Positions 9,654 to 19,755 of a stretch of DNA of 64,000 nucleotides are shown here, in pieces. Both the position numbers and the translations under genes were made by a program. Position 1 is the stretch's first letter, and the number at the start of each line of letters is the position of its first letter. Location: NCBI GenBank assembly GCA_029858965.1, contig JAOUDZ010000005.1, forward strand, positions 44,947 to 108,946, read 5' to 3'. The stretch comes from Cyclobacteriaceae bacterium. GTDB taxonomy: Bacteria > Bacteroidota > Bacteroidia > Cytophagales > Cyclobacteriaceae. The notes beneath the pieces are model-generated. The model was not told the origin of the DNA. It did not search any database and saw nothing but the letters and a program-made list of their open reading frames with translations.

Positions 9654-10634
9654 ATGGAACAGCATAAAACAATGGCTCCAAAATCGAGCCCCAACAAAAA
9701 CCATAAGGATATACCCGGAAATCCTTCAACAGCTACCAGCAGCAAAATCAAGTTGAATGACCGATCAAACGGAAAACCGTTGAAGGTCTTAAGTGAAGAG
9801 GATTGGGCGTCTTGGATCCGTGAAGGTTACGTCGTTGTAAAAAATGCCGTACCGCGGGAGCAGGCACTACGCACGGCTGATTTTCTATGGGAGTTTGAAG
9901 AGAAGGATAAGAATGATCCATCAAGCTGGTATCAGGCCCCGCGTGCGGATATGGAGATGAAAGAACTCATTGGAACGGGAATGGTTGAGGTATACAATAA
10001 TCAATTCCTGTGGGATAACAGGCAAGCACAGCGGGTGCACGATGCGTTTTCAGATATCTGGGGAACAGAGAAGCTCTGGGTTACTATTGACCGTGCTAAC
10101 CTGAACTTTCCAATCAGACCAGGGTTCGAATACAAAGGATTCATCCATTGGGATTACGACCCTGAAACCAAACCGCAAAATGTGCAAGGCGTTTTAGCCC
10201 TCGCTGACCAGGAGGACGAGAATATGGGTGGCTTTCAATGCATACCGGAACTGTATCGTACTTATGATACATGGAAGTTAACACAGCCTGCGGACCGCGA
10301 TCGTTTCAAGCCAGATATTACCGGCTTTGAGGAAAAAATCGTAAAAGTAAAACTGAAAGCCGGTGACCTGCTTATTTTCAATAGCACACAGCCACACGGC
10401 ATCCGTCCAAATCTTTCAAAAGATAAGGTTAGAATAGCGCAATATATTTCCATGATGCCAGCCGAAGAAGATAACGAAGATTTAAGACAATGGAGAGTCA
10501 CGTCCTGGAAAGATCGTATCGCTCCTGAAGGTTATGCTTTCCCAGGGGATCCGCGAAAATGGGAGCAGACCAGGTATGGAACAGCCAAGCTAAATGAATT
10601 GGGTGAAAAGATCTTAGGCCTTACCCGGTATTAG
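9654..10634 (+). CDS. Phytanoyl-CoA dioxygenase (PhyH) family Fe(II)/2-oxoglutarate enzyme
   Basis: A 326-residue protein with a PhyH-type double-stranded beta-helix. The Fe(II)-binding facial triad is visible: the HxD pair in FIHWDYD (about residues 165-171) and the distal His in FNSTQPHGIRPN, followed by the Arg that anchors 2-oxoglutarate. The first 35 residues are a polar, Lys/Ser/Asn-rich, low-complexity leader of unknown use; the start could be later. The family hydroxylates small molecules (phytanoyl-CoA, ectoine, mitomycin-like compounds), so the substrate is open. It precedes a Na+/solute symporter and an SDR and faces an AraC regulator, suggesting oxidation of an imported compound. 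Confidence 0.9.
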   Translation: MEQHKTMAPKSSPNKNHKDIPGNPSTATSSKIKLNDRSNGKPLKVLSEEDWASWIREGYVVVKNAVPREQALRTADFLWEFEEKDKNDPSSWYQAPRADMEMKELIGTGMVEVYNNQFLWDNRQAQRVHDAFSDIWGTEKLWVTIDRANLNFPIRPGFEYKGFIHWDYDPETKPQNVQGVLALADQEDENMGGFQCIPELYRTYDTWKLTQPADRDRFKPDITGFEEKIVKVKLKAGDLLIFNSTQPHGIRPNLSKDKVRIAQYISMMPAEEDNEDLRQWRVTSWKDRIAPEGYAFPGDPRKWEQTRYGTAKLNELGEKILGLTRY

Positions 10635-10807
10635 ACATTGCCACCCTTTTTTTGAAATTACACAGTCATAGTTCAATAGGCCAGAATAAGTGTTATGACC
10701 TCGAACGTTGACGAGAAGTTTACGCTGTCAGAATGTTTAATGGCAGCGTTTCTTTTTTTTAGTAGGGAATACGATAAATTTACTTTTCAACCTACCGAGC
10801 CTCACAT

Positions 10808-12496
10808 ATGCTGAAAAATATGAGTTACTGGGATTTGTTAATCATAACAATATATTTCGGTATTACATTATGGATTGCCTGGTGGGCATCACGGAAGAAA
10901 CAAGGACCAGTAGAGAATCTGGATTCTGCGGATTACTTCCTGGCGGGTAAGCGTGAAGGATGGTTTGTTATTGGAGCCTCATTGTTTTCTTCCAACATCG
11001 GTTCCGAGATTATTTTGGGCGTATCCGGGGCGGGAGCCCGGGCAGAAATGCCGATGGCGAACTTTGAAATATTGGCGGCACTCATCTTAATCTTATTGGG
11101 ATGGGTATTCGTGCCGTTTTATTTGCGTACAGGAGTCTATACCATGCCGGAGTTTCTGGAATTACGCTACTCCAAAGCCTGCCGTAATTACTTGTCTGTG
11201 GTTTCCATCCTTGCGTATGTGCTTACAAAAATTTCTTTAATTATTTTTTCGGGGGCACTCATTTTCGAAACCATGGGCGTACCATTCTGGACGGGTGCTA
11301 TCTTCATTGTTCTTGCAACGGGTTTTTACACTGTTCTGGGCGGCCTAAAAGCTGTTATCTATACCGATATGGTCCAGGCATTCATTCTTCTGGCAGGCTG
11401 TGGGGCCGTTACTTATTTTGGATTAAGTCAATTGGGTGGTTGGAATGAAATGATTGCCACAATCGAGCAAGCTGCAAAAATTCCTGGTAACCCTCCGCTG
11501 GATCGTTTCTTTAACTTGTGGAGGCCTATGCATGACGTCCAGTATCCCTGGACGGGTATCTTGTTCGGCGCTCCAATATTGGGTGTCTGGTACTGGTGTA
11601 CGGATCAATTTATTGTGCAGCGCGCACTATCTGCCAGGGATGTCAATAACGCCCGCAAGGGTGCACTTTTTGGGGGATTTCTGAAGTTATTACCCGTTTT
11701 CATTTTCTTCATTCCAGGTGTGATTGCCTATGCCCTTCTGCAAAAAGGGATGTTGGATTTTTCGACCAGTAATGCAGACTACGCCCTGCCTGCAATGATC
11801 ACCGGCTTTCTTCCGGTTGGCTTGAAGGGACTGGCTATTGCGGGGTTGTTGGCCGCGTTAATGAGCTCTCTTTCTTCTGCATTTAATTCTTCCTCAACCT
11901 TGTTCACCATGGATTTCTACAAGCAATTCAAGCCCAAAGCATCGGAGCATGAGTTGGTGTGGGTAGGCCAGTTTGCAACGGTAGCACTGGTCCTGTTGAG
12001 CCTGGGTTGGATACCATTCATGAAGACCTTGATGGGCGGTGGCATATTCTATTATCTGCAAAGTATTCAGGCTTACATTTCTCCGCCTATTGCGGCAGTT
12101 TTTTTGTTCGGGCTTTATTACAAATGGATCAATGCCCGTGGTGCCATTGTATCCCTCTGGACAGGCTTTGCCCTTGGCGTGCTAAGGCTTGTTACGGAGT
12201 TTTTGAGTAAGGAAGAAATTATCCATGCAGCGGATGATTCTTTGTTAGGTATGCTGCTGGGCATTAATTTTTTACACTTTGCATTGCTGCTATTTATTTT
12301 TTGTGCGGTGATCATGATGATCGTAAGCCGTGCAGGAACACCTCAGCCCGAAGATACTTTGCGTATGGTTACATTTCAAAAACCTGCAGCCGGGGAACGT
12401 TTTACATTTTCAAGTGACGTGATACTCACAATCATCCTGATTTTGGCGGTGCTGACTTTATGGTTCGTTTTCAGTGCATGGGGAATTGCAGGTTAA
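10808..12496 (+). CDS. Sodium:solute symporter (SSS/SGLT family)
   Basis: A 562-residue membrane protein with about 13-14 hydrophobic helices. SSS family marks include the first-helix YFGITLWIAWWAS, the SADYFLAGKREGWFVIGASLFSSNIGSE segment that lines the Na+ and substrate site, and the helix GLAIAGLLAALMSSLSSAFNSSSTLF carrying the second Na+ site. The pattern is closest to the sugar (SGLT-like) branch. It follows the PhyH gene by 173 bp and its stop is 10 bp before the SDR start, so symporter and SDR are probably co-transcribed. The AraC regulator at 8668 is a likely controller. The ligand is not determined. Confidence 0.93.
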   Translation: MLKNMSYWDLLIITIYFGITLWIAWWASRKKQGPVENLDSADYFLAGKREGWFVIGASLFSSNIGSEIILGVSGAGARAEMPMANFEILAALILILLGWVFVPFYLRTGVYTMPEFLELRYSKACRNYLSVVSILAYVLTKISLIIFSGALIFETMGVPFWTGAIFIVLATGFYTVLGGLKAVIYTDMVQAFILLAGCGAVTYFGLSQLGGWNEMIATIEQAAKIPGNPPLDRFFNLWRPMHDVQYPWTGILFGAPILGVWYWCTDQFIVQRALSARDVNNARKGALFGGFLKLLPVFIFFIPGVIAYALLQKGMLDFSTSNADYALPAMITGFLPVGLKGLAIAGLLAALMSSLSSAFNSSSTLFTMDFYKQFKPKASEHELVWVGQFATVALVLLSLGWIPFMKTLMGGGIFYYLQSIQAYISPPIAAVFLFGLYYKWINARGAIVSLWTGFALGVLRLVTEFLSKEEIIHAADDSLLGMLLGINFLHFALLLFIFCAVIMMIVSRAGTPQPEDTLRMVTFQKPAAGERFTFSSDVILTIILILAVLTLWFVFSAWGIAG

Positions 12497-12506
12497 TCTT
12501 TACGCT

Positions 12507-13301
12507 ATGGACTATCAACTAAGAAATAGAACCGCTCTGATCACCGGTTCCACATCGGGGATTGGTTTTGCTACGGCCGAACTGCTGGCCAGGGAAGGTG
12601 CCAATGTTATCGTTAACGGTCGCACCAAAGAGAGTGTCGCTGAAGCCACAGAAGCCCTGAAGAATCGTGTTCCTTCAGCCGCTATAACCGGTATTGTTGC
12701 GGACTTCAACGATAGGGAGGCAGCAGCAGCATTGATCGCGGAAATTGACGCCGTCGATATACTTGTAAACAACGTTGGGGTATTTACATCACAATCATTT
12801 GCCGAGACACCAGATGTTGACTGGTACAAGCTCTTTGAGGTGAATGTCATGAGCGGCGTGAGATTATCACGGGCTTTCCTTCCGAAGATGCTGGCGCAGG
12901 GTTGGGGTCGGATAATATTCATCAGCAGCGAATGCGCTCAATTGGTGCCTGAAGACCTGATTGCCTACAGTATGACCAAGGCTGCGATGCTAAGCATTGC
13001 CAGAGGACTAGCCCAGACCACAAAAGGAACCTCGGTAACGGTCAATAGCGTGATGCCAGGTTCGACGTTATCGGCAGGAGCGGAGCGGTTTTTAAAGGAG
13101 CAGGCTGTCAAACAAAACAAAAGCGAAGAAGCAGTGGCATCCGATTTCTTTAAGAATGTCAGGACGACCTCACTACTGGGTCGCTTTACTTCGACGGAGG
13201 AAATTGCGCAGGCCGTGGTCTATCTGGCTAGTCCGATTTCATCGGCAACCAATGGTTCCGTACTGAAGGCAGACGGGGGTAGCGTGCCTGGCATCATGTG
13301 A
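12507..13301 (+). CDS. Short-chain dehydrogenase/reductase (classical SDR)
   Basis: A 264-residue classical SDR. The NAD(P)-binding motif is TGSTSGIG (about residues 13-20), followed by the NNVG motif, the catalytic Ser in IFISSE, and the YSMTK catalytic Tyr/Lys pair; the C-terminal DGGSVPG is typical. The start at 12507 was chosen because it gives the family's usual N-terminus (MDYQLRNRTALITGS) and lies 10 bp after the symporter stop; a longer upstream frame would overlap the symporter. The enzyme likely oxidises or reduces a sugar or related alcohol brought in by the symporter (inference from context). Confidence 0.93.
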   Translation: MDYQLRNRTALITGSTSGIGFATAELLAREGANVIVNGRTKESVAEATEALKNRVPSAAITGIVADFNDREAAAALIAEIDAVDILVNNVGVFTSQSFAETPDVDWYKLFEVNVMSGVRLSRAFLPKMLAQGWGRIIFISSECAQLVPEDLIAYSMTKAAMLSIARGLAQTTKGTSVTVNSVMPGSTLSAGAERFLKEQAVKQNKSEEAVASDFFKNVRTTSLLGRFTSTEEIAQAVVYLASPISSATNGSVLKADGGSVPGIM

Positions 13302-13448
13302 CGCGATAGATGCTAGCTTGACAGATTAGTTTGTATTTCGATTGGCAGCCGGGCTAAGTTTTTTTACCACTCAGATCATCTTCCTGTCTGGCTATGGAAC
13401 ACTCAGATGCTCCTAAGCAGTACCGTTAGCAGAAGAGAAATCAAGAGT

Positions 13449-14048
13449 CTATTTCGAATGCCTTTGTTTCAGCACCGCGGTAACGTCAGGTAAAGCGTAG
13501 CCTTTGGCTGTAAGTAAAACAAGATAGTGATACAAGAGATCAGCGGCTTCATTCAGGAACAGATCTTTATTGTCATCTTTCGATTCGATCACGAGTTCAA
13601 CGGCTTCTTCACCAACTTTTTGCGCTACCTTATTAATTCCAGACTTAAGGAGGCTGGTCGTATAAGAACCCTTAACCGGATTTTTTTTTCTATCCTGGAT
13701 GATCGCCTCAAGGGAAGCTAAATCCCAATGATCATTATTTTCTTTGAAACATGTATCCGCACCAGTGTGGCAAACCGGACCCGTTGGATTGGCCTTAATC
13801 AGCAAAGTGTCGTTGTCGCAGTCAATCAAAATATCCACCAACATCAGGTAGTTGCCTGAAGTTTCCCCTTTCGTCCAAAGTCTTTCTTTAGAACGGCTGT
13901 AGAAAGTTACCTTCTTTTCTGCCTGCGTTTTCTGATAGGCTTCTTCGTTCATGAATCCAAGCATAAGAACACAATTGGTTTTAGCGTCCTGAACAACACA
14001 GGGGACCAAGCCATCAAGTTTCGAGAAATCTATTTTGTGTGAGCTCAT
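13449..14048 (-). CDS. hisI: Bifunctional phosphoribosyl-AMP cyclohydrolase / phosphoribosyl-ATP pyrophosphatase
   Basis: A 199-residue fusion of the two enzymes for steps 2 and 3 of histidine synthesis (hisIE). The N-terminal cyclohydrolase domain (1-110) has the metal ligands in DCDND and GPVCHTGADTC. The C-terminal pyrophosphohydrolase domain (from about 115) carries SYTTSLLKSGINKVAQKVGEE and the VIESK and NEAADLLYHYLVLL helices. It is the last gene of the eight-gene minus-strand his operon, 10 bp after hisF, and converges with the SDR gene. No clear terminator was found in the 147-bp gap downstream. Confidence 0.97.
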   Translation of the reverse strand: MSSHKIDFSKLDGLVPCVVQDAKTNCVLMLGFMNEEAYQKTQAEKKVTFYSRSKERLWTKGETSGNYLMLVDILIDCDNDTLLIKANPTGPVCHTGADTCFKENNDHWDLASLEAIIQDRKKNPVKGSYTTSLLKSGINKVAQKVGEEAVELVIESKDDNKDLFLNEAADLLYHYLVLLTAKGYALPDVTAVLKQRHSK

Positions 14049-14058
14049 TTTGGATATT

Positions 14059-14811
14059 TTATCGAATGTTTATTTTTTGTCCTTTCAAGAATGTTTTCAG
14101 ATCCGGAATTTTAATTTCGCCAAAGTGAAAAATGCTTGCTGCAAGCGCTGCATCAGCCTTGCCCAAAACAAAGGCATCAATAAAATGCCCCATATTGCCC
14201 GCACCACCAGAGGCGATAAGCGGAATTTGCAGAAGCGAATGAAGTTTGCTAAGTGGATCGATAGCGAAACCATTTTTTGTTCCGTCGTGGTCCATGCTGG
14301 TAAACAGAATTTCTCCGGCGCCGCGTTCTTGCCCTTCTTTTGCCCACGTAAAAAGTTTTTTTTCTGTCGGATGCTTACCGCCATGCGTGTGTACGGTCCA
14401 TGTATTATCTATTTTCCGCCCATCTATGGCCAATACAATACATTGCGCTCCAAAGGCTTTTGAAAGCTCATCAATGAGCTGCGGGTTTTCTACCGCTGAT
14501 GTGTTTACGCTTACTTTGTCGGCCCCGGCTTCCAACAAAGGGGCAACATCTGCTACGCTGGTTATGCCACCACCCACTGTAAACGGAATGTTGATGTGGC
14601 GAGCGATATCTTTAACCAGCGCGGCAAATGTTTTGCGTTTTTCGTTGGTGGCAGAGATATCCAGGAACACGAGTTCGTCTGCACCCTGTTGTGCATACAG
14701 CGCCCCTAGTTCAACAGGATCACCAGCATCGCGTATGTTTACAAAGTTCACACCTTTCACAGTGCGACCGTCTTTAATATCCAGGCAGGGAATAATTCGC
14801 TTTGTTAACAT
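14059..14811 (-). CDS. hisF: Imidazole glycerol phosphate synthase, cyclase subunit
   Basis: A 250-residue TIM barrel. It starts [16 protein letters not shown] with the general-acid Asp in CLDIKDG, and carries the second catalytic Asp in [11 protein letters not shown] and the phosphate-binding IASGGAGN. HisF takes ammonia from HisH to convert PRFAR into imidazole glycerol phosphate and AICAR. It lies 1 bp after hisA and 10 bp before hisI, so translation is probably coupled along the operon. Confidence 0.98.
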   Translation of the reverse strand: MLTKRIIPCLDIKDGRTVKGVNFVNIRDAGDPVELGALYAQQGADELVFLDISATNEKRKTFAALVKDIARHINIPFTVGGGITSVADVAPLLEAGADKVSVNTSAVENPQLIDELSKAFGAQCIVLAIDGRKIDNTWTVHTHGGKHPTEKKLFTWAKEGQERGAGEILFTSMDHDGTKNGFAIDPLSKLHSLLQIPLIASGGAGNMGHFIDAFVLGKADAALAASIFHFGEIKIPDLKTFLKGQKINIR

Positions 14812-14812
14812 C

Positions 14813-15526
14813 TTACAGGTTTATGAGCTCATCAAGGGAAATCCTTCCTTCATAAATGGCTTTGCCGACAATTACACCGTCAACGCCAATTTGTTTCAGC
14901 TCATGCAGATCATCGACACTACTTACGCCTCCACTGGCAATCAGATGAAGTGTGGGAAAACTGAGGAGGAGCTTTTTGTACAATTCCACGTTTGGTCCTG
15001 TCATCATACCGTCCGTGCCTATGTCAGTGCAGGTAACGTGCGTGATACCCTTTTGTATATATTCCTTGATGAAACTCATGATGGAGATAGAGGCATCTTC
15101 CTGCCATCCACTGATTGAAATGCTTTCATTTTTAACATCGGCGCTTAGGATAATCTTCTCAGCGCCGAAGGCCTTGAGCCAATCCAATATCTTGAGTGGC
15201 TCAGTCACCGCCATGCTGCCGATGTTCACTTGAGTCACACCAATAGCAAGCAGCCTTTCAATTTCGGCTTGCGTTTTTATACCACCGCCAAAATCAACAT
15301 GAAGGTTGGTGTTGGATACGATGCGTTCCACTACTTCCCAGCTGATTACTTTCCCGGCTTTTGCGCCATCAAGGTCAATTAAATGCAAGTGTGTCAACCC
15401 GGCATCCTCAAAGGATTTTGCGACATCCAGTGGATTTTCATTGTACACTGTTTTTTGCGCGTAGTCCCCTTGCAGTAGGCGAACACACTTTCCATCGATA
15501 ATGTCAATGGCGGGTATTATTCTCAT
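14813..15526 (-). CDS. hisA: ProFAR isomerase
   Basis: A 237-residue TIM-barrel enzyme homologous to HisF. It has the N-terminal [19 protein letters not shown] motif with the catalytic Asp, VDFGGGIKT, the second Asp in [14 protein letters not shown], and the phosphate-binding IASGGVSS. It performs the Amadori rearrangement of ProFAR to PRFAR (step 4 of histidine synthesis). The start overlaps the end of hisH by 4 bp (ATGA-type overlap), indicating translational coupling. Confidence 0.98.
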   Translation of the reverse strand: MRIIPAIDIIDGKCVRLLQGDYAQKTVYNENPLDVAKSFEDAGLTHLHLIDLDGAKAGKVISWEVVERIVSNTNLHVDFGGGIKTQAEIERLLAIGVTQVNIGSMAVTEPLKILDWLKAFGAEKIILSADVKNESISISGWQEDASISIMSFIKEYIQKGITHVTCTDIGTDGMMTGPNVELYKKLLLSFPTLHLIASGGVSSVDDLHELKQIGVDGVIVGKAIYEGRISLDELINL

Positions 15527-16107
15527 AGTTTTAGAAAGCTTTTAAGGACTAATTCACCGGCGTTTGCCGATTTCTCCGGATGGAACTGCACGGCATAAAA
15601 ATTATCTTTGTGCATGGCAGCGCTGAACGGCGTAATGTATTCTGTAATGGCGGACGTTAATGAATTTACCGGCACGTAGTAGCTATGGACAAAATACGCA
15701 TACTGATTTTCAAGCGCCGGATCGAGCCAGCTGTTGCTCAATGTCAGGTTATTCCATCCCATGTGTGGAACTTTCATATCCAGGGTAGGATGGAAGAGTC
15801 TGACAGACTCATTGAAAATGCCAAGGCATTCGGTGTTATTCTCCTCTGAATAGTTGCACATCAATTGCATACCCAGGCATACCCCCAGAAGAGGTTGTTT
15901 CAAATTGACGATGAGCTGATCGAGTTTGCGATCCCGCAAATATTGCATTGTTGTGCTTGCTTCGCCAACACCAGGAAAAATTACTTTGTCAGCATTCATA
16001 ATCTCTTCCGGATTATCAGTGATATGAAAGTCAATTCCCAATCGTTCGAGCGCGAACGATACGGACTGGATGTTTCCCGCGTTGTATTTTATAATTATCA
16101 GTTTCAT
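15523..16107 (-). CDS. hisH: Imidazole glycerol phosphate synthase, glutamine amidotransferase subunit
   Basis: A 194-residue class I glutamine amidotransferase. It shows the nucleophile motif GVCLGMQLM and the His/Glu of the triad in QFHPEKS near the C-terminus; the N-terminal IIKYNAGNIQSV is typical of HisH. It hydrolyses glutamine and channels ammonia to HisF. It overlaps hisA by 4 bp and follows hisB by 46 bp. Confidence 0.98.
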   Translation of the reverse strand: MKLIIIKYNAGNIQSVSFALERLGIDFHITDNPEEIMNADKVIFPGVGEASTTMQYLRDRKLDQLIVNLKQPLLGVCLGMQLMCNYSEENNTECLGIFNESVRLFHPTLDMKVPHMGWNNLTLSNSWLDPALENQYAYFVHSYYVPVNSLTSAITEYITPFSAAMHKDNFYAVQFHPEKSANAGELVLKSFLKL

Positions 16108-16153
16108 CGCTTGAACCTATTGATGGTGAGGAAGTTACGTATATCCATCATGT

Positions 16154-17272
16154 CTATATTATTCCTTTTGTAGTTGGCAGCTGATTCCCTTCCTTTTTTA
16201 CTGCCATCTTGATTGATTTTGCGAAAGCTTTAAAGATAGCTTCGATTTTATGATGCTCATTCGTACCCTCGGCCTTAATATTCAAATTGCTTTTTGATGT
16301 ATCAGTAAATGATTTAAAAAAATGATAGAACATTTCTGTCGGCATTTCCCCAATCTTTTCGCGCTTAAATTCCGCCTCCCACACAAGCCAGGGTCTGCCA
16401 CCAAAATCGATGGCGGCCTGTGCCAGACAATCGTCCATGGGTAAACAAAATCCGTATCGCTCAATACCACGTTTATCCCCCAGTGCTTTGAGGAAGGCTT
16501 CACCTAAAGCTAATGCCGTATCTTCAATGGTATGGTGCTCGTCAATGTGAAGATCACCGCTTACTGTTATAGACAAATTCATATTACCATGTCGCGAAAG
16601 TTGATCGAGCATATGATCGAAGAATCCAAGTCCGGTGGAAATGTTCGATATTCCTTCTCCGTCAAGATTAATGTCAACCCTGATATCCGTCTCTTTAGTG
16701 GTTCGGGTTACCGTTGCTTTTCTTTCGGCGGGTATGGTCAGGAAAGTATGGATATCAGCCCATTGCGTTGTTGTTAGTATACAATACTCCTGAAGACCAA
16801 CCTGTTTCATGTTCTCAACAAGTGAACCATCGTTTATTAAGATACCCTGTGCACCAATATTCTTTGCAAGTTCAATGTCGGTTAGCCGGTCGCCGATAAC
16901 ATATGAATTCTTGAGATCATACTCGTTCGAAAGGAATGCAGTCAACATTCCAGTGCCAGGTTTTCTTGTAGGCATGTTTTCGTTTGAGAAGGAGCGATCA
17001 ATACAGATGTCAGAAAATCTCACACCTTCATTTTCAAAGGATCTGACGATCAAATTTTGTACTGGCCAGAACGTTTCTTCAGGAAAGCTTTTGGTGCCCA
17101 AACCATCCTGATTTGTAACCATTACCAATTCAAAGTCTGTGTTTCTGGCGATCATCCCGAGTCCCCTGAATACCCCAGGATAAAATTCCAGTTTTTCGAC
17201 GCTATCAATTTGTCCATCGGGGGGTTCAATGATCAATGTTCCGTCTCGGTCAATAAACAGTACTCTTTTCAT
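16154..17272 (-). CDS. hisB: Bifunctional histidinol-phosphatase / imidazole glycerol phosphate dehydratase
   Basis: A 372-residue fusion. The N-terminal half (1-165) is a HAD phosphatase with the nucleophile motif FIDRDGTL (6-13) and the later [11 protein letters not shown] motif. The C-terminal half (from about residue 185) is the dehydratase with the metal-binding signatures [41 protein letters not shown] and [14 protein letters not shown]. The two domains carry out steps 6 and 8 of the pathway. The fused form is shared with gamma-proteobacteria and many Bacteroidota. It lies 51 bp after hisC. Confidence 0.98.
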   Translation of the reverse strand: MKRVLFIDRDGTLIIEPPDGQIDSVEKLEFYPGVFRGLGMIARNTDFELVMVTNQDGLGTKSFPEETFWPVQNLIVRSFENEGVRFSDICIDRSFSNENMPTRKPGTGMLTAFLSNEYDLKNSYVIGDRLTDIELAKNIGAQGILINDGSLVENMKQVGLQEYCILTTTQWADIHTFLTIPAERKATVTRTTKETDIRVDINLDGEGISNISTGLGFFDHMLDQLSRHGNMNLSITVSGDLHIDEHHTIEDTALALGEAFLKALGDKRGIERYGFCLPMDDCLAQAAIDFGGRPWLVWEAEFKREKIGEMPTEMFYHFFKSFTDTSKSNLNIKAEGTNEHHKIEAIFKAFAKSIKMAVKKEGNQLPTTKGII

Positions 17273-17323
17273 TTTGTGCAGAAGAATTTAATTTCTTGTA
17301 GCTGATATACACGGTTCACGTTC

Positions 17324-18382
17324 TTATTTAGCTGCTAAATTATGCAATGCATCCAAGAGTTGTGTGTTTTCTTGGGGGGTGCCTATTGTAATGCGCAGAC
17401 AACCGTTGCAGAGCACAACGTTAGAGCGGTCGCGTACGATAATTCCCTTTTTCATCAGGTACTGATAGGTTTGAAATGCCTCTTTTAAACGCACCAGCAG
17501 AAAGTTTGCCGCAGAAGGATATACCTGCTCAGTGATTGAAAGCTTGCGCAATGCCATTGCCATCCTGGTCCTTTGTTCCACTAAATCTTTGACCCATGCG
17601 TTTTTTTGCTGCTCATTGTTAAGCGCTTCAAGCGCAAGTTTTTGTGTGACACTGTTTATATTATAGGGGTATTTTATTTTATTCAGGACCTGGATAATTT
17701 CAGGGGAGGCAAAGCACATTCCCAGTCGCAGTCCGGCGAGGCCCCAGGCCTTGGAAAAGGTTTGCAGTACAATGAGGTTTGGGTATTTGGTAAGTTCCGG
17801 TACAAAGCTTCTGCTGTTTGAAAAGTCAATGTAGGCTTCATCAATGACCACTAATCCGTCAAATCGGTTCAGGACTTCAATAATTTTGTTGTAACTAAGC
17901 AGATTTCCTGTTGGGTTGTTTGGGCTGCAAAGAAAAATAACCTTTGCCTTGCTATCGGACGCTGAAAAGGCGTCGAGGTCTATGTCGAATTCGGGGGTCA
18001 ATAGAATCTTTTCCACTTTCACGGCATTTACGGCTGCACAGACTGCGTACATCCCGTAAGTTGGCTCTGTAATAAGTATAGCATCATCGTTTGGTTCACA
18101 GAAAGCGCGGATTACTAAGTCTATCGCTTCGTCGCTGCCGTTGCCCAAGAAGATCTGTTCTGGTTTTACGTCCTTAATTATTGCTAATTTCTCCTTTACC
18201 TTCCATTGGAGTGGATCAGGGTATCGGTTATAGGGTGAGGAAAATGGATTCTCATTGGCATCGAGAAAGATTTCTGCTTCACCTTTAAATTCATCCCGGG
18301 CTGAAGCATAAGGCTTCATGTTGAGGATATTCTTCCGCACCAGTGTTTTAATATCATTGAATTGTCTCGTATTCGATTTCAT
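17324..18382 (-). CDS. hisC: Histidinol-phosphate aminotransferase
   Basis: A 352-residue fold-type I PLP enzyme. It shows the GNGSDEAIDL motif, CSPNNPTGN, the VIDEAYIDFS Asp, and the PLP Lys in TFSKAWGLAGLRLG. It transaminates imidazole acetol phosphate to histidinol phosphate (step 7). The first about 20 residues (to NILNMKPY) are longer than in some homologues; an internal ATG at NMKPY is an alternative start. It lies between hisD (47 bp) and hisB (51 bp). Confidence 0.97.
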   Translation of the reverse strand: MKSNTRQFNDIKTLVRKNILNMKPYASARDEFKGEAEIFLDANENPFSSPYNRYPDPLQWKVKEKLAIIKDVKPEQIFLGNGSDEAIDLVIRAFCEPNDDAILITEPTYGMYAVCAAVNAVKVEKILLTPEFDIDLDAFSASDSKAKVIFLCSPNNPTGNLLSYNKIIEVLNRFDGLVVIDEAYIDFSNSRSFVPELTKYPNLIVLQTFSKAWGLAGLRLGMCFASPEIIQVLNKIKYPYNINSVTQKLALEALNNEQQKNAWVKDLVEQRTRMAMALRKLSITEQVYPSAANFLLVRLKEAFQTYQYLMKKGIIVRDRSNVVLCNGCLRITIGTPQENTQLLDALHNLAAK

Positions 18383-18429
18383 ACTTTATCAGTTAGCCCC
18401 TCAAATCATATTGAAGCCGTGGGTATTTT

Positions 18430-19716
18430 CTATTTTCTTAAACTGTCAAGCCTTACCCGAACTGCCATTTTATGCCCAATAAGTTGTTCGGCCTCCGCCA
18501 TTTGTTCTACCACCGGACCGAGTCGTTGAATCCCTTCAGCCGTCAACTGCTGATACGTAATATATTTCATAAAACTTTCCAGCGCGACGCCGGCAAATGC
18601 TTTTGCGTACCCATTTGTGGGCAAAGTATGGTTCGTGCCAGAAGCATAATCGCCGATAGCCTCAGGGGAATAATTTCCAAGGAATACGGATCCTGCATTT
18701 ATAATTTCGGCTGCGATTTCTTCAGCATTTTTCATATTGATGATTAAATGTTCAGGCGCATATTCGTTCACAAAGTCAATGGCTTGCTGCTGATCTTCCA
18801 TGATAATGACTCTGCTGTGAAGCAATGATTTCTCAGCTGTCGACTTGCGTGGTAAGCCGGCCAATTGCTTTGCAATCTCCTGCTGAACTACCGGCACAAG
18901 TGCTTCATTTGCTACAACAAGTATGACCTGGCTATCTTCTCCATGCTCAGCTTGTGACAGGAGATCAGCCGCAACAAATGAAGGATTTGATGTTTCATCT
19001 GCCATAACCAGGACTTCAGAAGGGCCAGCAGGCATGTCAATGGCGACGCCTTCTTCCATGATTATTTGCTTGGCCTTTGTTACATACTGGTTACCGGGGC
19101 CAAAAATCTTGTAGACCTTATCAATACTTTCCGTTCCGAAAGCCATAGCAGCAATCGCCTGGGCGCCTCCAACTTTGAAGACTTTGGTGATACCAACAAG
19201 ATTAGCTGCAAAAAGAATGGCGGGATCAATCTTACCGGTTTTATCAGGGGGAGTGCATAGCACAACCTCTTTGCATCCTGCGATGCGCGCAGGAATGCCG
19301 AGCATCAGTACAGTTGAAAATAGGGGCGCCGACCCTCCCGGAATATAAATCCCTACTTTTTCAATCGGCACACTTTTTCTCCAGCAAAATACCCCTGGCG
19401 TAGTTTCCATTTTACTTTCATCGCGCTTTTGCCCTGCATGGAATTTCTCAATGTTTTGTGCGGCAACGCTAATGGCATCTTTTAGCGACGATGAGAGTAA
19501 CTTTCCTGCGGCTTCTACTTCTGTCGTTGAGGCCCTTAAGTCTTGGACGTGAACTTTATCGAATTGCAGCGTCAGTTCGCGTAGCGCATTATCACCGGAC
19601 TTCTTAACACGATTTAAAACATTGCGAACTGTGCTCTCCAGAAATTCCAATTCGAGCTGAGGCCTTTCTGTTAGCTGGGGCCAAGTTTCTATTGTCGGGT
19701 TGTTGAATATCTTCAT
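18430..19716 (-). CDS. hisD: Histidinol dehydrogenase
   Basis: A 428-residue enzyme of usual length. Signatures are the YIPGGSAPLFSTVLML segment, the GGAQAIAAMAFGT turn, IDMPAGPSEVLV, the zinc/catalytic region AEHGEDSQVIL, the EYAPEHLI catalytic Glu-His pair, and the C-terminal GYAKAFAGVALESF. It oxidises histidinol to histidine in two NAD+-dependent steps (the final two). It follows hisG by 39 bp. Confidence 0.98.
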   Translation of the reverse strand: MKIFNNPTIETWPQLTERPQLELEFLESTVRNVLNRVKKSGDNALRELTLQFDKVHVQDLRASTTEVEAAGKLLSSSLKDAISVAAQNIEKFHAGQKRDESKMETTPGVFCWRKSVPIEKVGIYIPGGSAPLFSTVLMLGIPARIAGCKEVVLCTPPDKTGKIDPAILFAANLVGITKVFKVGGAQAIAAMAFGTESIDKVYKIFGPGNQYVTKAKQIIMEEGVAIDMPAGPSEVLVMADETSNPSFVAADLLSQAEHGEDSQVILVVANEALVPVVQQEIAKQLAGLPRKSTAEKSLLHSRVIIMEDQQQAIDFVNEYAPEHLIINMKNAEEIAAEIINAGSVFLGNYSPEAIGDYASGTNHTLPTNGYAKAFAGVALESFMKYITYQQLTAEGIQRLGPVVEQMAEAEQLIGHKMAVRVRLDSLRK

Positions 19717-19755
19717 CGATAGGTAGTTTATCTTTTCTTGATTAGGGAGTAAATT

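Noticed and set aside
14246..15118. A long plus-strand ORF of 290 codons
   Set aside because: It is antisense to hisF and hisA, which are complete and have full motifs; the reading frame has no recognisable family.
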